Below, one piece after another: positions 55,767-64,000 of a stretch of 64,000 nucleotides of DNA. The stretch's first letter is position 1; each line of letters opens with the position of its first letter. This DNA comes from Vibrio gazogenes (GTDB lineage: Bacteria > Pseudomonadota > Gammaproteobacteria > Enterobacterales > Vibrionaceae). The notes beneath the pieces were generated by a model. That model made no database searches. It saw only the letters and a program-made list of their open reading frames with translations, and was not told the DNA's origin. Where the stretch lies: positions 186,001 to 250,000 of the forward strand of contig NZ_CP092588.1 of assembly GCF_023920225.1 (NCBI RefSeq). The letters are read 5' to 3'. Position numbers and translations under genes: made by a program.

Positions 55767-56598
55767 AGAAAAACGTTATGCAATTCGTGAAGTCTCTGCG
55801 ATCACCGGTGTAAAGCCGGTGACGCTCAGAGCATGGCAGCGCCGCTACCATTTAGTCGAGCCGGGCAGAACAGAAAAAGGACACCGATTATATAGTGAAC
55901 AAGATATCCAGCAGATCCAGCAGATTCAGAGTTGGTTGGCGAAAGGTATTTCGATTGGTCATGTCGCACAACTGCTCCAATCGCCGGACGCGTCGAAATT
56001 TGATCTTCCCGGTTCCGAGGGACTGGAAGAGTGTGAGTCATTTCTTTCTGCATTGGCTCAGTTGAATCGCGGTAAGGCAGAAGCTGTCATGGTGGCAGTA
56101 TTGAAAAACTATCCGTTGGAGATTGTCAGACAACAATTCGTGATGCCGGTCGATGAGGCGCTGTTGCGGATGAAAAGCTCCCAGCAATCGCTTCAGCGAG
56201 GGTTGTTCCAATCCATGTTAATCGGACAATCTGCCTGGATGATTACCACTGCGAACCGAGCCAGTCATTTGGGGAAGTGTCTGTGTGTCAGTCTCGATCC
56301 GGTGGGTAGTATCTGGGCATGGCTACACGCGTTGCAGATTGCTGAGCAGGGATATTTTACAGCGTTCCTCGATGGTGTTGAGGAGCTGTCCGGACTACTC
56401 GAACATGCCAACAAAGGGGCATTTCAGCGCATCGATTTTTTCTCTAATCGAGCGTTGACGGGGAAGCAGCAGCAAGTGATTCGTCAGCTACAGCAGTTGC
56501 AAGTGCAGAGGGTAGGTCTACCTGAACAGATACAAGGACAGACACCGTTGGTTGTGACTAGTGATGGTCTATTACAATCATTTGATGCGAAAGCGTGA
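55756..56598 (+). CDS. MerR-family regulator linked to photolyase
   Basis: A 280-residue regulator. The winged helix-turn-helix (about 7-75: AIREVSAITGVKPVTLRAWQRRY in part, EKGHRLYSEQDI) is of the LitR/CarH type. The C-terminal 200 residues resemble a vestigial cobalamin-binding module, but the His of the ExxH/DxHxxG cobalamin motif is not found, so it may not bind B12. Related regulators control light-induced genes including photolyases. It lies between ybgA-like and phrB and overlaps the former, so it is likely autoregulated through the boxes at 54689-54751. Confidence 0.72.
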   Translation: MDSKEKRYAIREVSAITGVKPVTLRAWQRRYHLVEPGRTEKGHRLYSEQDIQQIQQIQSWLAKGISIGHVAQLLQSPDASKFDLPGSEGLEECESFLSALAQLNRGKAEAVMVAVLKNYPLEIVRQQFVMPVDEALLRMKSSQQSLQRGLFQSMLIGQSAWMITTANRASHLGKCLCVSLDPVGSIWAWLHALQIAEQGYFTAFLDGVEELSGLLEHANKGAFQRIDFFSNRALTGKQQQVIRQLQQLQVQRVGLPEQIQGQTPLVVTSDGLLQSFDAKA

Positions 56599-56635
56599 TA
56601 TCGCTAAATATGGATAGCTTATAAGGGGAATAAGC

Positions 56636-58057
56636 ATGAAGTTGGTTTGGTTCAGACGTGATTTGAGGACAATTGATCACACAGCACTGAATGCGGCAAT
56701 TCGCAGTGGTGAGCCGGTTTGTGCCATCTTTGTTGCCACACCGGAGCAGTGGCGACAACATGATATGGCACCGATACAGGCTGATTTGATAGCACGGCGT
56801 TTGCCGGTAATTCGTGATGAGCTGCGACAATTGAATGTGCCTTTATACTATCGGGAAGTGTGTGATTTTGCTGCGAGTGTCGAGATAGTTGTTGCTTTGG
56901 CCCGGCAGCTGCGGGCGGATACGGTTTTGGTCAATATTGAATATGAACTCAATGAGCAGCGGCGCGATCAGCAACTCAAGCAGTGTTTACAACAGCAGGG
57001 AATCGCTTATCAGGCATACCATGATAAATGTGTGTTCTCACCCGGACAGGTTTTAACCAAGCAAGGGGAATTTTTTAAAGTTTTTACACCCTTTCGCAAA
57101 GCTTGGCAGGCACAGTTCATCGTACCAACGGTGGTCGCGCCATCACCGGTCGCAAGTGCGCCATCACATCATGAACCGACGCTGAAAAACGTCGGTGAGT
57201 ATTTTTCTTATCCGCGTGAATCCAGCCATGCATGGCCGGTGACATCCCATGAAATTCGCGATCGGCTCCGGGCTTTTTGTCGCGAGCGGGTCGATGCTTA
57301 CGATCAGCAGCGTGATTTTCCAGCGCTGAGTGCGACCAGTGGATTATCTCCGTATCTGGCCATTGGGGCGTTATCGGTGCGCCAGTGTCTGGCAAGGCTG
57401 TATCAATCATCAGAACATGGGCGTTTATCTGCAGGGGCTGAGTCTTGGTTAAATGAACTGATCTGGCGGGAGTTTTATCAACATTTAATCTATTTTCAGC
57501 CCTCACTGTGCCAAGGTAAAAGCTTCCACCCTTGGGGAGAGCAACTACACTGGCATGATGCCTCAGAATCACTGGTGCGTTGGCAACAGGGGATGACCGG
57601 TTATCCGTTCGTTGATGCGGCAATGAGACAGTTGAATCAGACCGGATGGATGCACAATCGTTTGAGAATGGTGGTTGCAAGCTTCCTGACGAAAGATTTA
57701 CACCTTGACTGGCGAGAAGGTGAGCGTTACTTCATGAGTCGGTTGATTGACGGTGATTTTGCAGCCAATAACGGTGGCTGGCAGTGGTCTGCATCGACCG
57801 GATGTGATGGTCAGCCCTATTTTCGGATTTTTAATCCGGTTTCTCAGGGGAAAAAATTTGATCCGGAAGGGGCGTTTGTGCGCGAATGGGTGCCGGAGCT
57901 TGAGTCGGTGTCAAACAAGTGGATTCATGAGCCTTGGCGTGATCCATCTGTGAATTATCTGTCATATCCTCAGCCAATCGTTGATCATCAGGTTGAAAGA
58001 AAGCTAACCTTGTCTCTTTATCAAAAAGCAAAGGATAACTGCTGTCATGATTCGTAA
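56636..58057 (+). CDS. phrB: Deoxyribodipyrimidine photolyase
   Basis: A 473-residue photolyase that repairs cyclobutane pyrimidine dimers with blue light. The N-terminal antenna domain (about 1-130; LVWFRRDLRTIDHTAL) is followed by the FAD domain with the conserved WLNELIWREFYQHL, FVDAAMRQLNQTGWMHNRLRM and WQWSASTGCDGQPYFRIFNP stretches; all tryptophans of the electron-transfer chain region look intact. Class I CPD type, by similarity to E. coli PhrB. Its 3' end overlaps the next gene by 11 bp, so they are coexpressed. Confidence 0.92.
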   Translation: MKLVWFRRDLRTIDHTALNAAIRSGEPVCAIFVATPEQWRQHDMAPIQADLIARRLPVIRDELRQLNVPLYYREVCDFAASVEIVVALARQLRADTVLVNIEYELNEQRRDQQLKQCLQQQGIAYQAYHDKCVFSPGQVLTKQGEFFKVFTPFRKAWQAQFIVPTVVAPSPVASAPSHHEPTLKNVGEYFSYPRESSHAWPVTSHEIRDRLRAFCRERVDAYDQQRDFPALSATSGLSPYLAIGALSVRQCLARLYQSSEHGRLSAGAESWLNELIWREFYQHLIYFQPSLCQGKSFHPWGEQLHWHDASESLVRWQQGMTGYPFVDAAMRQLNQTGWMHNRLRMVVASFLTKDLHLDWREGERYFMSRLIDGDFAANNGGWQWSASTGCDGQPYFRIFNPVSQGKKFDPEGAFVREWVPELESVSNKWIHEPWRDPSVNYLSYPQPIVDHQVERKLTLSLYQKAKDNCCHDS

Positions 58058-58949
58058 GCTGTTGTTGGCGTTTGTGATGTGTTGTCTGACTCTACAGATT
58101 CAGGCCAAAACCTATTCTCTTCCTCCTCAGGGAAGCCGTATGGTCGGCAAAATTATTTATCATGAGGTGCAAAAGGGCGAAACAGTTGCGAATATCGCGG
58201 ATGCTTACAATGTGGGTTTTTTGAATATGATGGAAGCCAACCCCGGTGTGGACCCATTTTTACCGCAAGTCGGGCATGTGATGACCATTCCTGCGCGAAC
58301 CATTTTGCCGGATGTGCCTTGGCAGGGCATTGTGGTGAATCTGGCGGAACTGAGACTTTATTACTTCGAACCCAAAAAACGTCTGGTTCATATTTTTCCC
58401 GTCGGCATTGGTCGGATCGGACGCGATACCCCGGAAATGGAAACGAAAATTAGCCAAAAACGCCCTAACCCGACTTGGACACCGCCTCACTCGATCCGGG
58501 CTGAGTATCGTAAGAAAGGGATTGAACTGCCAGCAGTCGTTCCTGCGGGGCCAGATAATCCGCTGGGTTTATTTGCCTTACGGCTTGCCTACGGCGCCGG
58601 TGATTATCTGATTCATGGGACAAACAAAGACTTCGGTATCGGACTTCGGGTGAGCTCCGGTTGTATTCGCATGAACCCGCAGGATATCGATTGGTTATTC
58701 CACCATGTTGATGTGGGCGAAAAAGTTCGTGTCATTGATGAACCGGTCAAAGTGTCCCTTGAACCGGACCGCTCGGTCTTTGTTGAAGCTCATGAACCAC
58801 TGACCCGTAGTAACGGCAGTAGGAAATCATTGGTTTTGCCACAGGCGTTAACTTGGTGGATGGCGGAATTTAACCATTCCGATCAGAAAGCCAAAGCGGC
58901 ATTGATCAGTAAAAACGGTATCCCGATTGAGGTTATTGAAGCGCAGTAG
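58047..58949 (+). CDS. L,D-transpeptidase (LysM-YkuD, ErfK/YbiS type)
   Basis: A 300-residue periplasmic enzyme: signal peptide (cleavage after QIQA, about 20), LysM peptidoglycan-binding domain (about 36-83) and a YkuD catalytic domain (about 94-235) with His190 in IHGTNKDFG and Cys206 in SSGCIRM. This group links the C-terminal lysine of Braun lipoprotein to peptidoglycan. An lpp gene lies directly downstream in the opposite direction, which fits that role. The overlap with phrB makes it the last gene of the ybgA-merR-phrB operon. Confidence 0.88.
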   Translation: MIRKLLLAFVMCCLTLQIQAKTYSLPPQGSRMVGKIIYHEVQKGETVANIADAYNVGFLNMMEANPGVDPFLPQVGHVMTIPARTILPDVPWQGIVVNLAELRLYYFEPKKRLVHIFPVGIGRIGRDTPEMETKISQKRPNPTWTPPHSIRAEYRKKGIELPAVVPAGPDNPLGLFALRLAYGAGDYLIHGTNKDFGIGLRVSSGCIRMNPQDIDWLFHHVDVGEKVRVIDEPVKVSLEPDRSVFVEAHEPLTRSNGSRKSLVLPQALTWWMAEFNHSDQKAKAALISKNGIPIEVIEAQ

Positions 58950-58981
58950 TCAGCTCAGGTCATTCAGTTTCGATGGATAAG

Positions 58982-59009
58982 ATTCAGGGCAACGGATGTT
59001 GCCCTGAAT
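58982..59009. terminator. Shared hairpin between ldt and lpp
   Basis: ATTCAGGGCAAC (58982-58993) and GTTGCCCTGAAT (58998-59009) form a perfect 12-bp stem with a 4-nt loop, midway between the two convergent stop codons. Confidence 0.7.
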
Positions 59010-59031
59010 TGATATCGAAAAGAGGGGGGTA

Positions 59032-59301
59032 TTATTTAGTGTAAGACTGGGCGATATGATCGATACGTTCATTAGCTCGTTGTGCTTCTTCTCGTACCGC
59101 ATTGACGGAATCTGAAGTTTGATCGATTTTATCACTCAGCATCATCTGACTGCTTTTTAGGGAAGCGACTTGGTCACTCAATTGGCTGACTTGGTTGCTC
59201 AGCTCATCCATTTTTGCCGTAGTTGCACTATCTGTGCTAGAGGCGCACCCGGAAAGAAAAACAACACCTGACGCTGCTACTGCCAAAAATACTTTGTTCA
59301 T
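59032..59301 (-). CDS. lpp: Murein (Braun) lipoprotein
   Basis: An 89-residue precursor. The lipobox LSGC gives lipidated Cys19, and the mature protein is a single heptad coiled coil (MDELSNQVSQLSDQVASLK, then MLSDKIDQTSDSVNAV) ending in Tyr-Thr-Lys. The C-terminal lysine is the residue that L,D-transpeptidases join to peptidoglycan. It is longer than the 58-residue mature E. coli Lpp. It tethers outer membrane to cell wall; the enzyme that may attach it is encoded next door. AAGGAG precedes the ATG. Confidence 0.9.
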   Translation of the reverse strand: MNKVFLAVAASGVVFLSGCASSTDSATTAKMDELSNQVSQLSDQVASLKSSQMMLSDKIDQTSDSVNAVREEAQRANERIDHIAQSYTK

Positions 59302-59608
59302 TATGAACTCCTTGATTGTTCTTTCGGATCAAAGTCACTTGCTTTCCATCATTTTGATGATACGACGGCAACAAGCAGTATGTTTTAAGATTGTAGCACT
59401 GAAATCAACAATGAAAAGTCAGAGGAAAATAAGAAATATGAAAAACTTATGAGAAAATCCTCTTAGTCCGGCTGATTTTTACCCAAAAGCGTGGATGTCT
59501 TTTTCTATTCACCTTCGGGGAATTGCGTTATGATAGCGCGCTTCATTCCGTCCCCCCCTGTTCATGGGGAATGGACATTGATTTAGTCACAAATAATTGG
59601 AGATTCCT
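59302..59608. other. Divergent region between lpp and the helicase gene
   Basis: About 307 bp that must hold the strong lpp promoter and that of the helicase. A TATGAT near 59530 could be a -10 box for the helicase. CCCC and GGGG around 59555-59569 form a small hairpin in its leader. Confidence 0.4.
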
Positions 59609-60946
59609 TTGCAGTTTAAAGATTTAGGCTTAGATAATCGTTTACTGAAAAACGTGAACCATTACGATTTCAAGCAAGCAACGGAAATACAACAGAAAGC
59701 GATTCCTCTGACGATTGCCGGCAAGGATTTATTGGCGTCATCGCAAACCGGTTCTGGTAAGACACTTGCCTTTGTACTCCCTATGTTGCACAAGTCATTA
59801 AAGAGCAAAGCATTTTCTGCGAAAGATCCGCGTGGATTGATTCTGGCACCAACACGTGAACTGGCAAAGCAGGTATACGGAGAGTTACGTACGATGCTGG
59901 GTGGGTTGTTGTACGATGCTGCGTTGATTGTCGGTGGTGAAAACTTCAATGACCAAGTGAAAGCGCTGCGGCGTCATCCGAGATTTATTGTCGCAACACC
60001 GGGGCGTTTGGCCGATCACTTGGATCACCGTTCACTGTTTCTCGATGGCTTGGAAACGTTAATTCTGGATGAAGCCGACAGAATGCTGGATTTAGGGTTC
60101 GCCCCTCAATTGCGACAGATTCACCGCGCAGCCAAACACCGTCGTCGTCAGACGCTGATGTTTTCTGCCACGCTCGACCATGCTGAAGTCAACGGTATTG
60201 CGATGGAAATGCTCAATCAGCCGAAACGCATCGCCGTTGGTCTCTCGAATGAACAGCACCAAGATATTCGTCAGCGTTTTTATCTGTGTGATCACCTTGA
60301 TCATAAAGAAGCGATTCTTGATCGTGTGCTTGAGTCTGAATCTTATCGGCAGATTATTATTTTCACCGCAACCCGTGCGGATACTGAGCGATTGACGGAA
60401 AAAATGAATCAGCGAAAATTAAAGGCGGTGGCCTTAAGTGGTGAGCTGAATCAGACGCAACGTAACACCATTATGAGTCAGTTTGAACGGGGTGTGTTCA
60501 AGATTCTGGTGACAACCGATGTTGCTTCCCGGGGTTTGGATATTAGTACCGTGACTCATGTCATCAACTTTGATATGCCAAAGCATACCGAGGAATATGT
60601 ACACCGAATTGGTCGTACCGGTCGGGCAGGTAGTAAAGGCGATGCTATCTCGCTGGTGGGTCCGAAAGACTGGGATAGTTTCAAACGCGTTGAAGCGTTT
60701 TTGGCACAGACCATTCAATTTACAGTCTTTGATGATTTAAAAGGCAAATTTAAAGGGATTAAACCGAAGAAAGTTATCCCGCGTCAATCGACGAAACAGA
60801 AAGCCCCGGTTCGTAAAGCGAAGCCATCAGATAAGAAAAAGGCACCGCAACGGGATAAAGGCTTTTATCAGAATGTGCCAGTGGGTGATACGGTCTTTAT
60901 TCCGCGTAAGAAACCAGCCGCGCAAGATGATAATGATAATACCTGA
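59609..60946 (+). CDS. DEAD-box RNA helicase
   Basis: A 445-residue ATP-dependent RNA helicase with all family motifs: Q motif (TEIQQKAIP), Walker A SQTGSGKT, PTRELA, TPGR, DEAD, SAT, and HRIGRTGR. A basic tail (about 385-445; KKVIPRQSTKQKAPVRKAKP) should hold RNA. It is of the RhlE/SrmB-like group but I cannot assign it to one. The start is TTG at 59609, with GGAG 6 nt upstream and the conserved QFKDLGLDNRLLKN N-terminus following; the in-frame TTG at 59597 lies over the ribosome-binding site. Confidence 0.9.
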   Translation: MQFKDLGLDNRLLKNVNHYDFKQATEIQQKAIPLTIAGKDLLASSQTGSGKTLAFVLPMLHKSLKSKAFSAKDPRGLILAPTRELAKQVYGELRTMLGGLLYDAALIVGGENFNDQVKALRRHPRFIVATPGRLADHLDHRSLFLDGLETLILDEADRMLDLGFAPQLRQIHRAAKHRRRQTLMFSATLDHAEVNGIAMEMLNQPKRIAVGLSNEQHQDIRQRFYLCDHLDHKEAILDRVLESESYRQIIIFTATRADTERLTEKMNQRKLKAVALSGELNQTQRNTIMSQFERGVFKILVTTDVASRGLDISTVTHVINFDMPKHTEEYVHRIGRTGRAGSKGDAISLVGPKDWDSFKRVEAFLAQTIQFTVFDDLKGKFKGIKPKKVIPRQSTKQKAPVRKAKPSDKKKAPQRDKGFYQNVPVGDTVFIPRKKPAAQDDNDNT

Positions 60947-60974
60947 GCGATTTGATAGATATTGTTAAAAATGA

Positions 60975-61006
60975 ATGCCGTGGCAGAAGTGCCACGGCAT
61001 TTTTTT
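60975..61006 (+). terminator. Terminator of the helicase gene
   Basis: ATGCCGTGGC and GCCACGGCAT form a perfect 10-bp stem with a 6-nt loop, followed by TTTTTT. Confidence 0.9.
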
Positions 61007-61060
61007 CGGGGTCAGAATCGTACGCCTCGGGATAGAACTCACCGCAGGCATGATGATCGA

Positions 61061-62707
61061 TTAGCGCAGTTTAAAGTAACTGAGTTGTTGTGATTGCTGC
61101 TCGGCAAGCGAGGAGAGTTCCTGACTGGCTTCTGCTGACTGAATCACACCGGTTACATTTTGCGTCACCAGTTGGTAGATGTTGTTAATATTCTGGCTAA
61201 TATCCGCAGTTACTGAACGCTGTTCTTCAGAAGAAGATGCCACCTGAGTATTGACGGTCTCCAAATCAGTGATGGACTCTACGATTTGATTGAGTGATAT
61301 CTGGACTTCTTGAGCCATCGATTGATTCTTATCCAGCATGCCCAGACTGGTGCTCATACTGTCATTCGCGAGCCCTGACTGCTGTTGGAGGGTTTCGATG
61401 ATTTCTTGAATCTCCTTGGTGGACTCTTGCGTTCTGGCCGCCAACAGACGAACTTCATCCGCAACAACAGAGAAACCACGTCCGCTTTCTCCGGCACGAG
61501 CGGCTTCAATTGCGGCATTGAGTGCCAGTAGATTGGTTTGCTCGGAAATGTTTTCGATCACTTCGATCACCGTGCCGATTTGTTCGGACTGCGTCTTCAG
61601 TGATGCAACCACTTGGGCTGCTTCTCCGATTTGTCCTGCCATTTGAGTGCTGAGACGACCGGTTTGCTCGAATATATCCAAACTTTTTCTTGCGCGTTCG
61701 CTAGCTTGATGTGCGGCAGTATCGGCTGCTTGGGCGAGACTCGTCACGTCGTTGGCGGTCACTTCTAATTGAGACACGGCAGATGCAACTTGTTCAAGAT
61801 CCGCTTTCTCCTGATCAAAGTTGGCTCTGGATTGTGTCATGACGGTTGCAAGTTCTGTCGCCGCAGATGCTACATCAGTACTGATCGATGTCAGTGTGTC
61901 GGTGGTTTGCTTCAACTGCATGACGGTGGTGTTGACATCTTGGGTCAGCGAAGAGAGTTCATTATTTCCCTCCGCTGTGATGTTGACGGTCAAATCGCCT
62001 TGAGCAATTCGCCGCATCGCTTCCTGTAACTGATGAATCGGGTTGACAATGACTCCCGCCAATAGCCAGGCCAAGATAGCAATGATCACTAACACCATCA
62101 GTAGTCCGATGACCGCATAACTGAGGATTGAATGATGTTCTTGGGCGCGGCTATTGATGTCTTGTAGCGCAGCACGGTTCATCTGTTCTGATAATGTCTG
62201 AACGGCTTTCACCATCTTGCGTCCCGTGGCGCGGTAGTTTTCAGAAGCTCGGTGATAACGTTGTTCAAAATCAGCACGTGGCTTTTGAACACTATGCTTT
62301 TCATTCATGAGTGGCAGCATCACCTCGATTGAATAACGAACGTAGTCATCCATCGCCTGATGAAGTGCCCGGGCTTCATTTTTGATCGCCGGGAACTGAC
62401 TGAACTGATCCAGCATTTTCGCATTCATTTGCTGTTTTTCACGTAACGCGGCAGTCAACGTTTGTGCATCTTTCGGTTGAAAAATACTATAGATAGCACG
62501 GATCCGCATGGCATAGATATTGTCGATGATTGCAGTCAGATGATCTTTATTCTCAATGATACGTGTTGTTGATGTGGAGACGCCATTAAAGGCCCGACTG
62601 AGATGGTTGGTCGCAAATAGGACACCTGTTGTTAATAGGACCAGAGCTATCAGGACCGGAATCATGACTTGGACCTTGATAGAGCATCGACTGATGATCT
62701 GGCGCAT
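61061..62707 (-). CDS. Methyl-accepting chemotaxis protein, helical-bundle sensor
   Basis: A 548-residue chemoreceptor. Membrane helices near 13-31 and 196-218 flank a helical periplasmic domain of the four-helix-bundle MCP kind (about 33-190), followed by a HAMP domain and a signalling coiled coil with the conserved tip [20 protein letters not shown]. The ligand is unknown. It is the second chemoreceptor in the window and of a different sensor type. Single-gene unit. Confidence 0.9.
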   Translation of the reverse strand: MRQIISRCSIKVQVMIPVLIALVLLTTGVLFATNHLSRAFNGVSTSTTRIIENKDHLTAIIDNIYAMRIRAIYSIFQPKDAQTLTAALREKQQMNAKMLDQFSQFPAIKNEARALHQAMDDYVRYSIEVMLPLMNEKHSVQKPRADFEQRYHRASENYRATGRKMVKAVQTLSEQMNRAALQDINSRAQEHHSILSYAVIGLLMVLVIIAILAWLLAGVIVNPIHQLQEAMRRIAQGDLTVNITAEGNNELSSLTQDVNTTVMQLKQTTDTLTSISTDVASAATELATVMTQSRANFDQEKADLEQVASAVSQLEVTANDVTSLAQAADTAAHQASERARKSLDIFEQTGRLSTQMAGQIGEAAQVVASLKTQSEQIGTVIEVIENISEQTNLLALNAAIEAARAGESGRGFSVVADEVRLLAARTQESTKEIQEIIETLQQQSGLANDSMSTSLGMLDKNQSMAQEVQISLNQIVESITDLETVNTQVASSSEEQRSVTADISQNINNIYQLVTQNVTGVIQSAEASQELSSLAEQQSQQLSYFKLR

Positions 62708-62949
62708 ACTTTTACCTCGAATAATTAATTAGGGTGCCGATTCTAGCCAGTCATCTCAATAATTCAACGTCAAATATGACGTGTTACAGAAGTTATTAAT
62801 ATATTGAATAATTAGGGATTATTGATGTAATGGTTTACAGCTTTGACTTATATAAGTTTTCAGTTGATAACGTTGGAACACGATTGGAAGCGTTGTCACA
62901 TAAATAATTTCATCATTTGTCATACATGCTTCAACTGATTGAAACACAA
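62708..62949. other. Upstream region shared by the MCP gene and pstS
   Basis: AT-rich; the two genes diverge from here. TTGTCAC (62893) and TTGTCAT (62917) are further Pho-box-like half-sites upstream of the main box. Nothing else is clear. Confidence 0.45.
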
Positions 62950-62967
62950 TTGTCATATTTCCGTCCT
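62950..62967 (+). promoter_or_regulatory. Pho box of pstS
   Basis: TTGTCAT-ATTT-CCGTCCT has two 7-bp PhoB half-sites 11 bp apart, 57 nt before the pstS start codon. PhoB should activate pst at low phosphate. Confidence 0.6.
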
Positions 62968-63023
62968 AAAGTGACTTTCGTTGAAACAAAACACAAACGG
63001 CAATCAAGCCACTTAAGGATATA

Positions 63024-63848
63024 GTGATGAAAAAAACAGTTATCGGTGCAGTTGCTCTTATCAGTGCATTATCAGTGAACGTTGCTTCAGCGAAGGAAAC
63101 GATCTCAGCAGTGGGCTCTAGTAGTGTGACACCATTGATGGAAGTATTTGGTGAGACTTATATGAAAAGTCACTCAAATGTTTTTATTGAGGTTCAAGGC
63201 CCAGGTTCTTCTGCAGGTATCAAAGCTGCAAAAAATGGTAGTGCAGATATCGGTATGTCTTCTCGTAATCTGAAAGCTTCTGAAAAAGAACCAACATTGA
63301 TTGAAGAAGTAATTGCTCGTGACGGTATCGCAGTTGTAGTAAACCCAAAAAACCATCTGAAAGGTCTGACTTCTGAGCAGGTTTCTGCAATTTACCGTGG
63401 TGAAATCACCAACTGGAAAGATGTTGGCGGTAACAATAAGCCAATCGTAGCAATCACACGTGATACAGCATCTGGTACGCGTGGTGCATTCGAAGAAATC
63501 ATGGAATTGAAGAAAAAGATTGGCGGTAAGAAAGTTTCTGCTATCTCTCAACGTGCGCAAGTTGCAAATGGTAACGGTGGTCTGAAAACCATGGTTGCAT
63601 CAAACCCATATGCGATTGGTTACATTTCTTTAGGTTCGGTTGACTCAACAGTTCATCCACTGGCTATTGATGGTGTGGCTGCGAATGTTACGAACGTGAA
63701 AAACGGTTCTTACAAAGTAGCGCGTCCGTTCCTTGTGCTTTATCGCGAAGGCAAACCTTCTGCTGCAACCAAGAAATTCCTGAACTGGATGCTGACGAAA
63801 GATGCTCAGAAAATCGTAGACCAGAGAGGCTACATTTCTATCCACTAA
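63024..63848 (+). CDS. pstS: Phosphate ABC transporter, substrate-binding protein
   Basis: A 274-residue periplasmic protein with a signal peptide (MKKTVIGAVALISALSVNVASA). Phosphate-loop residues are visible in GSSSVTPLME, GPGSSAGIKAA, DIGMSSR and RDTASGTRGAF, typical of PstS. It feeds PstCAB. AAGGA precedes the start; ATG at 63024 and the next codon are both possible. The pstC gene follows after a hairpin. Confidence 0.92.
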   Translation: MMKKTVIGAVALISALSVNVASAKETISAVGSSSVTPLMEVFGETYMKSHSNVFIEVQGPGSSAGIKAAKNGSADIGMSSRNLKASEKEPTLIEEVIARDGIAVVVNPKNHLKGLTSEQVSAIYRGEITNWKDVGGNNKPIVAITRDTASGTRGAFEEIMELKKKIGGKKVSAISQRAQVANGNGGLKTMVASNPYAIGYISLGSVDSTVHPLAIDGVAANVTNVKNGSYKVARPFLVLYREGKPSAATKKFLNWMLTKDAQKIVDQRGYISIH

Positions 63849-63871
63849 GTTTGACCCTTATTTGATATATT

Positions 63872-63900
63872 GCTCAGCCAGCATTGGCTGAGCCTTTTCT
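63872..63900 (+). terminator. Hairpin between pstS and pstC
   Basis: GCTCAGCCA and TGGCTGAGC form a perfect 9-bp stem with a 4-nt loop, followed by CTTTTCT. As in other pst operons it probably lets only part of the transcripts through, giving more PstS than permease. Confidence 0.75.
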
Positions 63901-63937
63901 ATTCACGCGGATTTGTCCGATAAGTGAGAAGAAGATT

Positions 63938-64000
63938 ATGACCATCGCAACAACAAATAGTGACAAGTTTATGAACGATAGCTCCGCTCAAAGCTCTGTT
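63938..64000 (+). CDS. pstC: PstC phosphate permease, N-terminal start (partial)
   Basis: ATG at 63938 follows GAGAAG and opens MTIATTNSDKFMNDSSAQSS, running off the right edge. The assignment is by position after pstS; the visible residues are the poorly conserved cytoplasmic tail. Confidence 0.6.
   Translation, partial: MTIATTNSDKFMNDSSAQSSV

Overview
The window is chromosomal DNA of a gammaproteobacterium, almost certainly a Vibrio. The strongest pointer is a Qrr quorum-sensing small RNA (51146-51245) behind a sigma-54 promoter and LuxO-type boxes. SstT, a PopT/DUF368 protein, ArfA with its 3' hairpin, tryptophanase with a TnaC leader, Braun lipoprotein with an L,D-transpeptidase, and the PstS start of a pst operon all fit. 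The species cannot be fixed from the sequence alone.

Layout. 0-14 kb is mostly housekeeping: aromatic aminotransferase, a DsbA/FrnE-like oxidoreductase with a MITE-like element upstream, pepT, an MscS-type channel, norR, a cold-shock gene, arfA, a receiver-CheX/PAS pair ahead of the NAD(P)HX repair enzyme, a small outer-membrane barrel, and guaC behind an odd promoter/hairpin leader. 13.8-18.8 kb is a compact ethanolamine module (permease, eutC, eutB, divergent eutR) without microcompartment genes. 18.8-32.3 kb is the accessory zone. It holds a full REP-associated tyrosine transposase (RAYT) element, a transposase-less deletion copy and a left-end fragment of the same element, a truncated IS110 gene, two unrelated-length remnants of HEPN-domain genes, a decayed EamA transporter, arfB, a diguanylate cyclase, a choloylglycine-hydrolase-family enzyme, tnaCA, a patatin-like lipase and two paralogous secreted proteins of unknown function.

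32.6-39.4 kb carries sugar genes: ascB-ascF for beta-glucosides, gntK with tandem GntR-type operators and gntR, then a divergent LysR/short-chain dehydrogenase pair. 39.7-51 kb has a chemoreceptor, a DUF445 protein, an ABC exporter, glgX, a Sel1-repeat protein, sstT and popT. Around 51 kb the qrr RNA sits between popT and a two-gene TPR/GGDEF operon. 54.7-59.3 kb is a DNA-repair/cell-envelope run: a DUF523-DUF1722 protein, a MerR regulator, photolyase and L,D-transpeptidase in overlapping order, preceded by a doubled 26-bp operator-like array and followed by convergent lpp. The window closes with a DEAD-box helicase, a second chemoreceptor, and pstS-pstC' behind a Pho box.

The points most worth a second look are the patatin plus paired secreted proteins in the mobile-element zone, the doubled operator-like array before the MerR-photolyase operon, the guaC leader with two hairpins sharing one loop, the RAYT family with decaying derivatives and a tandem tip array, and several 14-17 bp tandem repeats sitting at gene 3' ends, one of which has lengthened GlgX.
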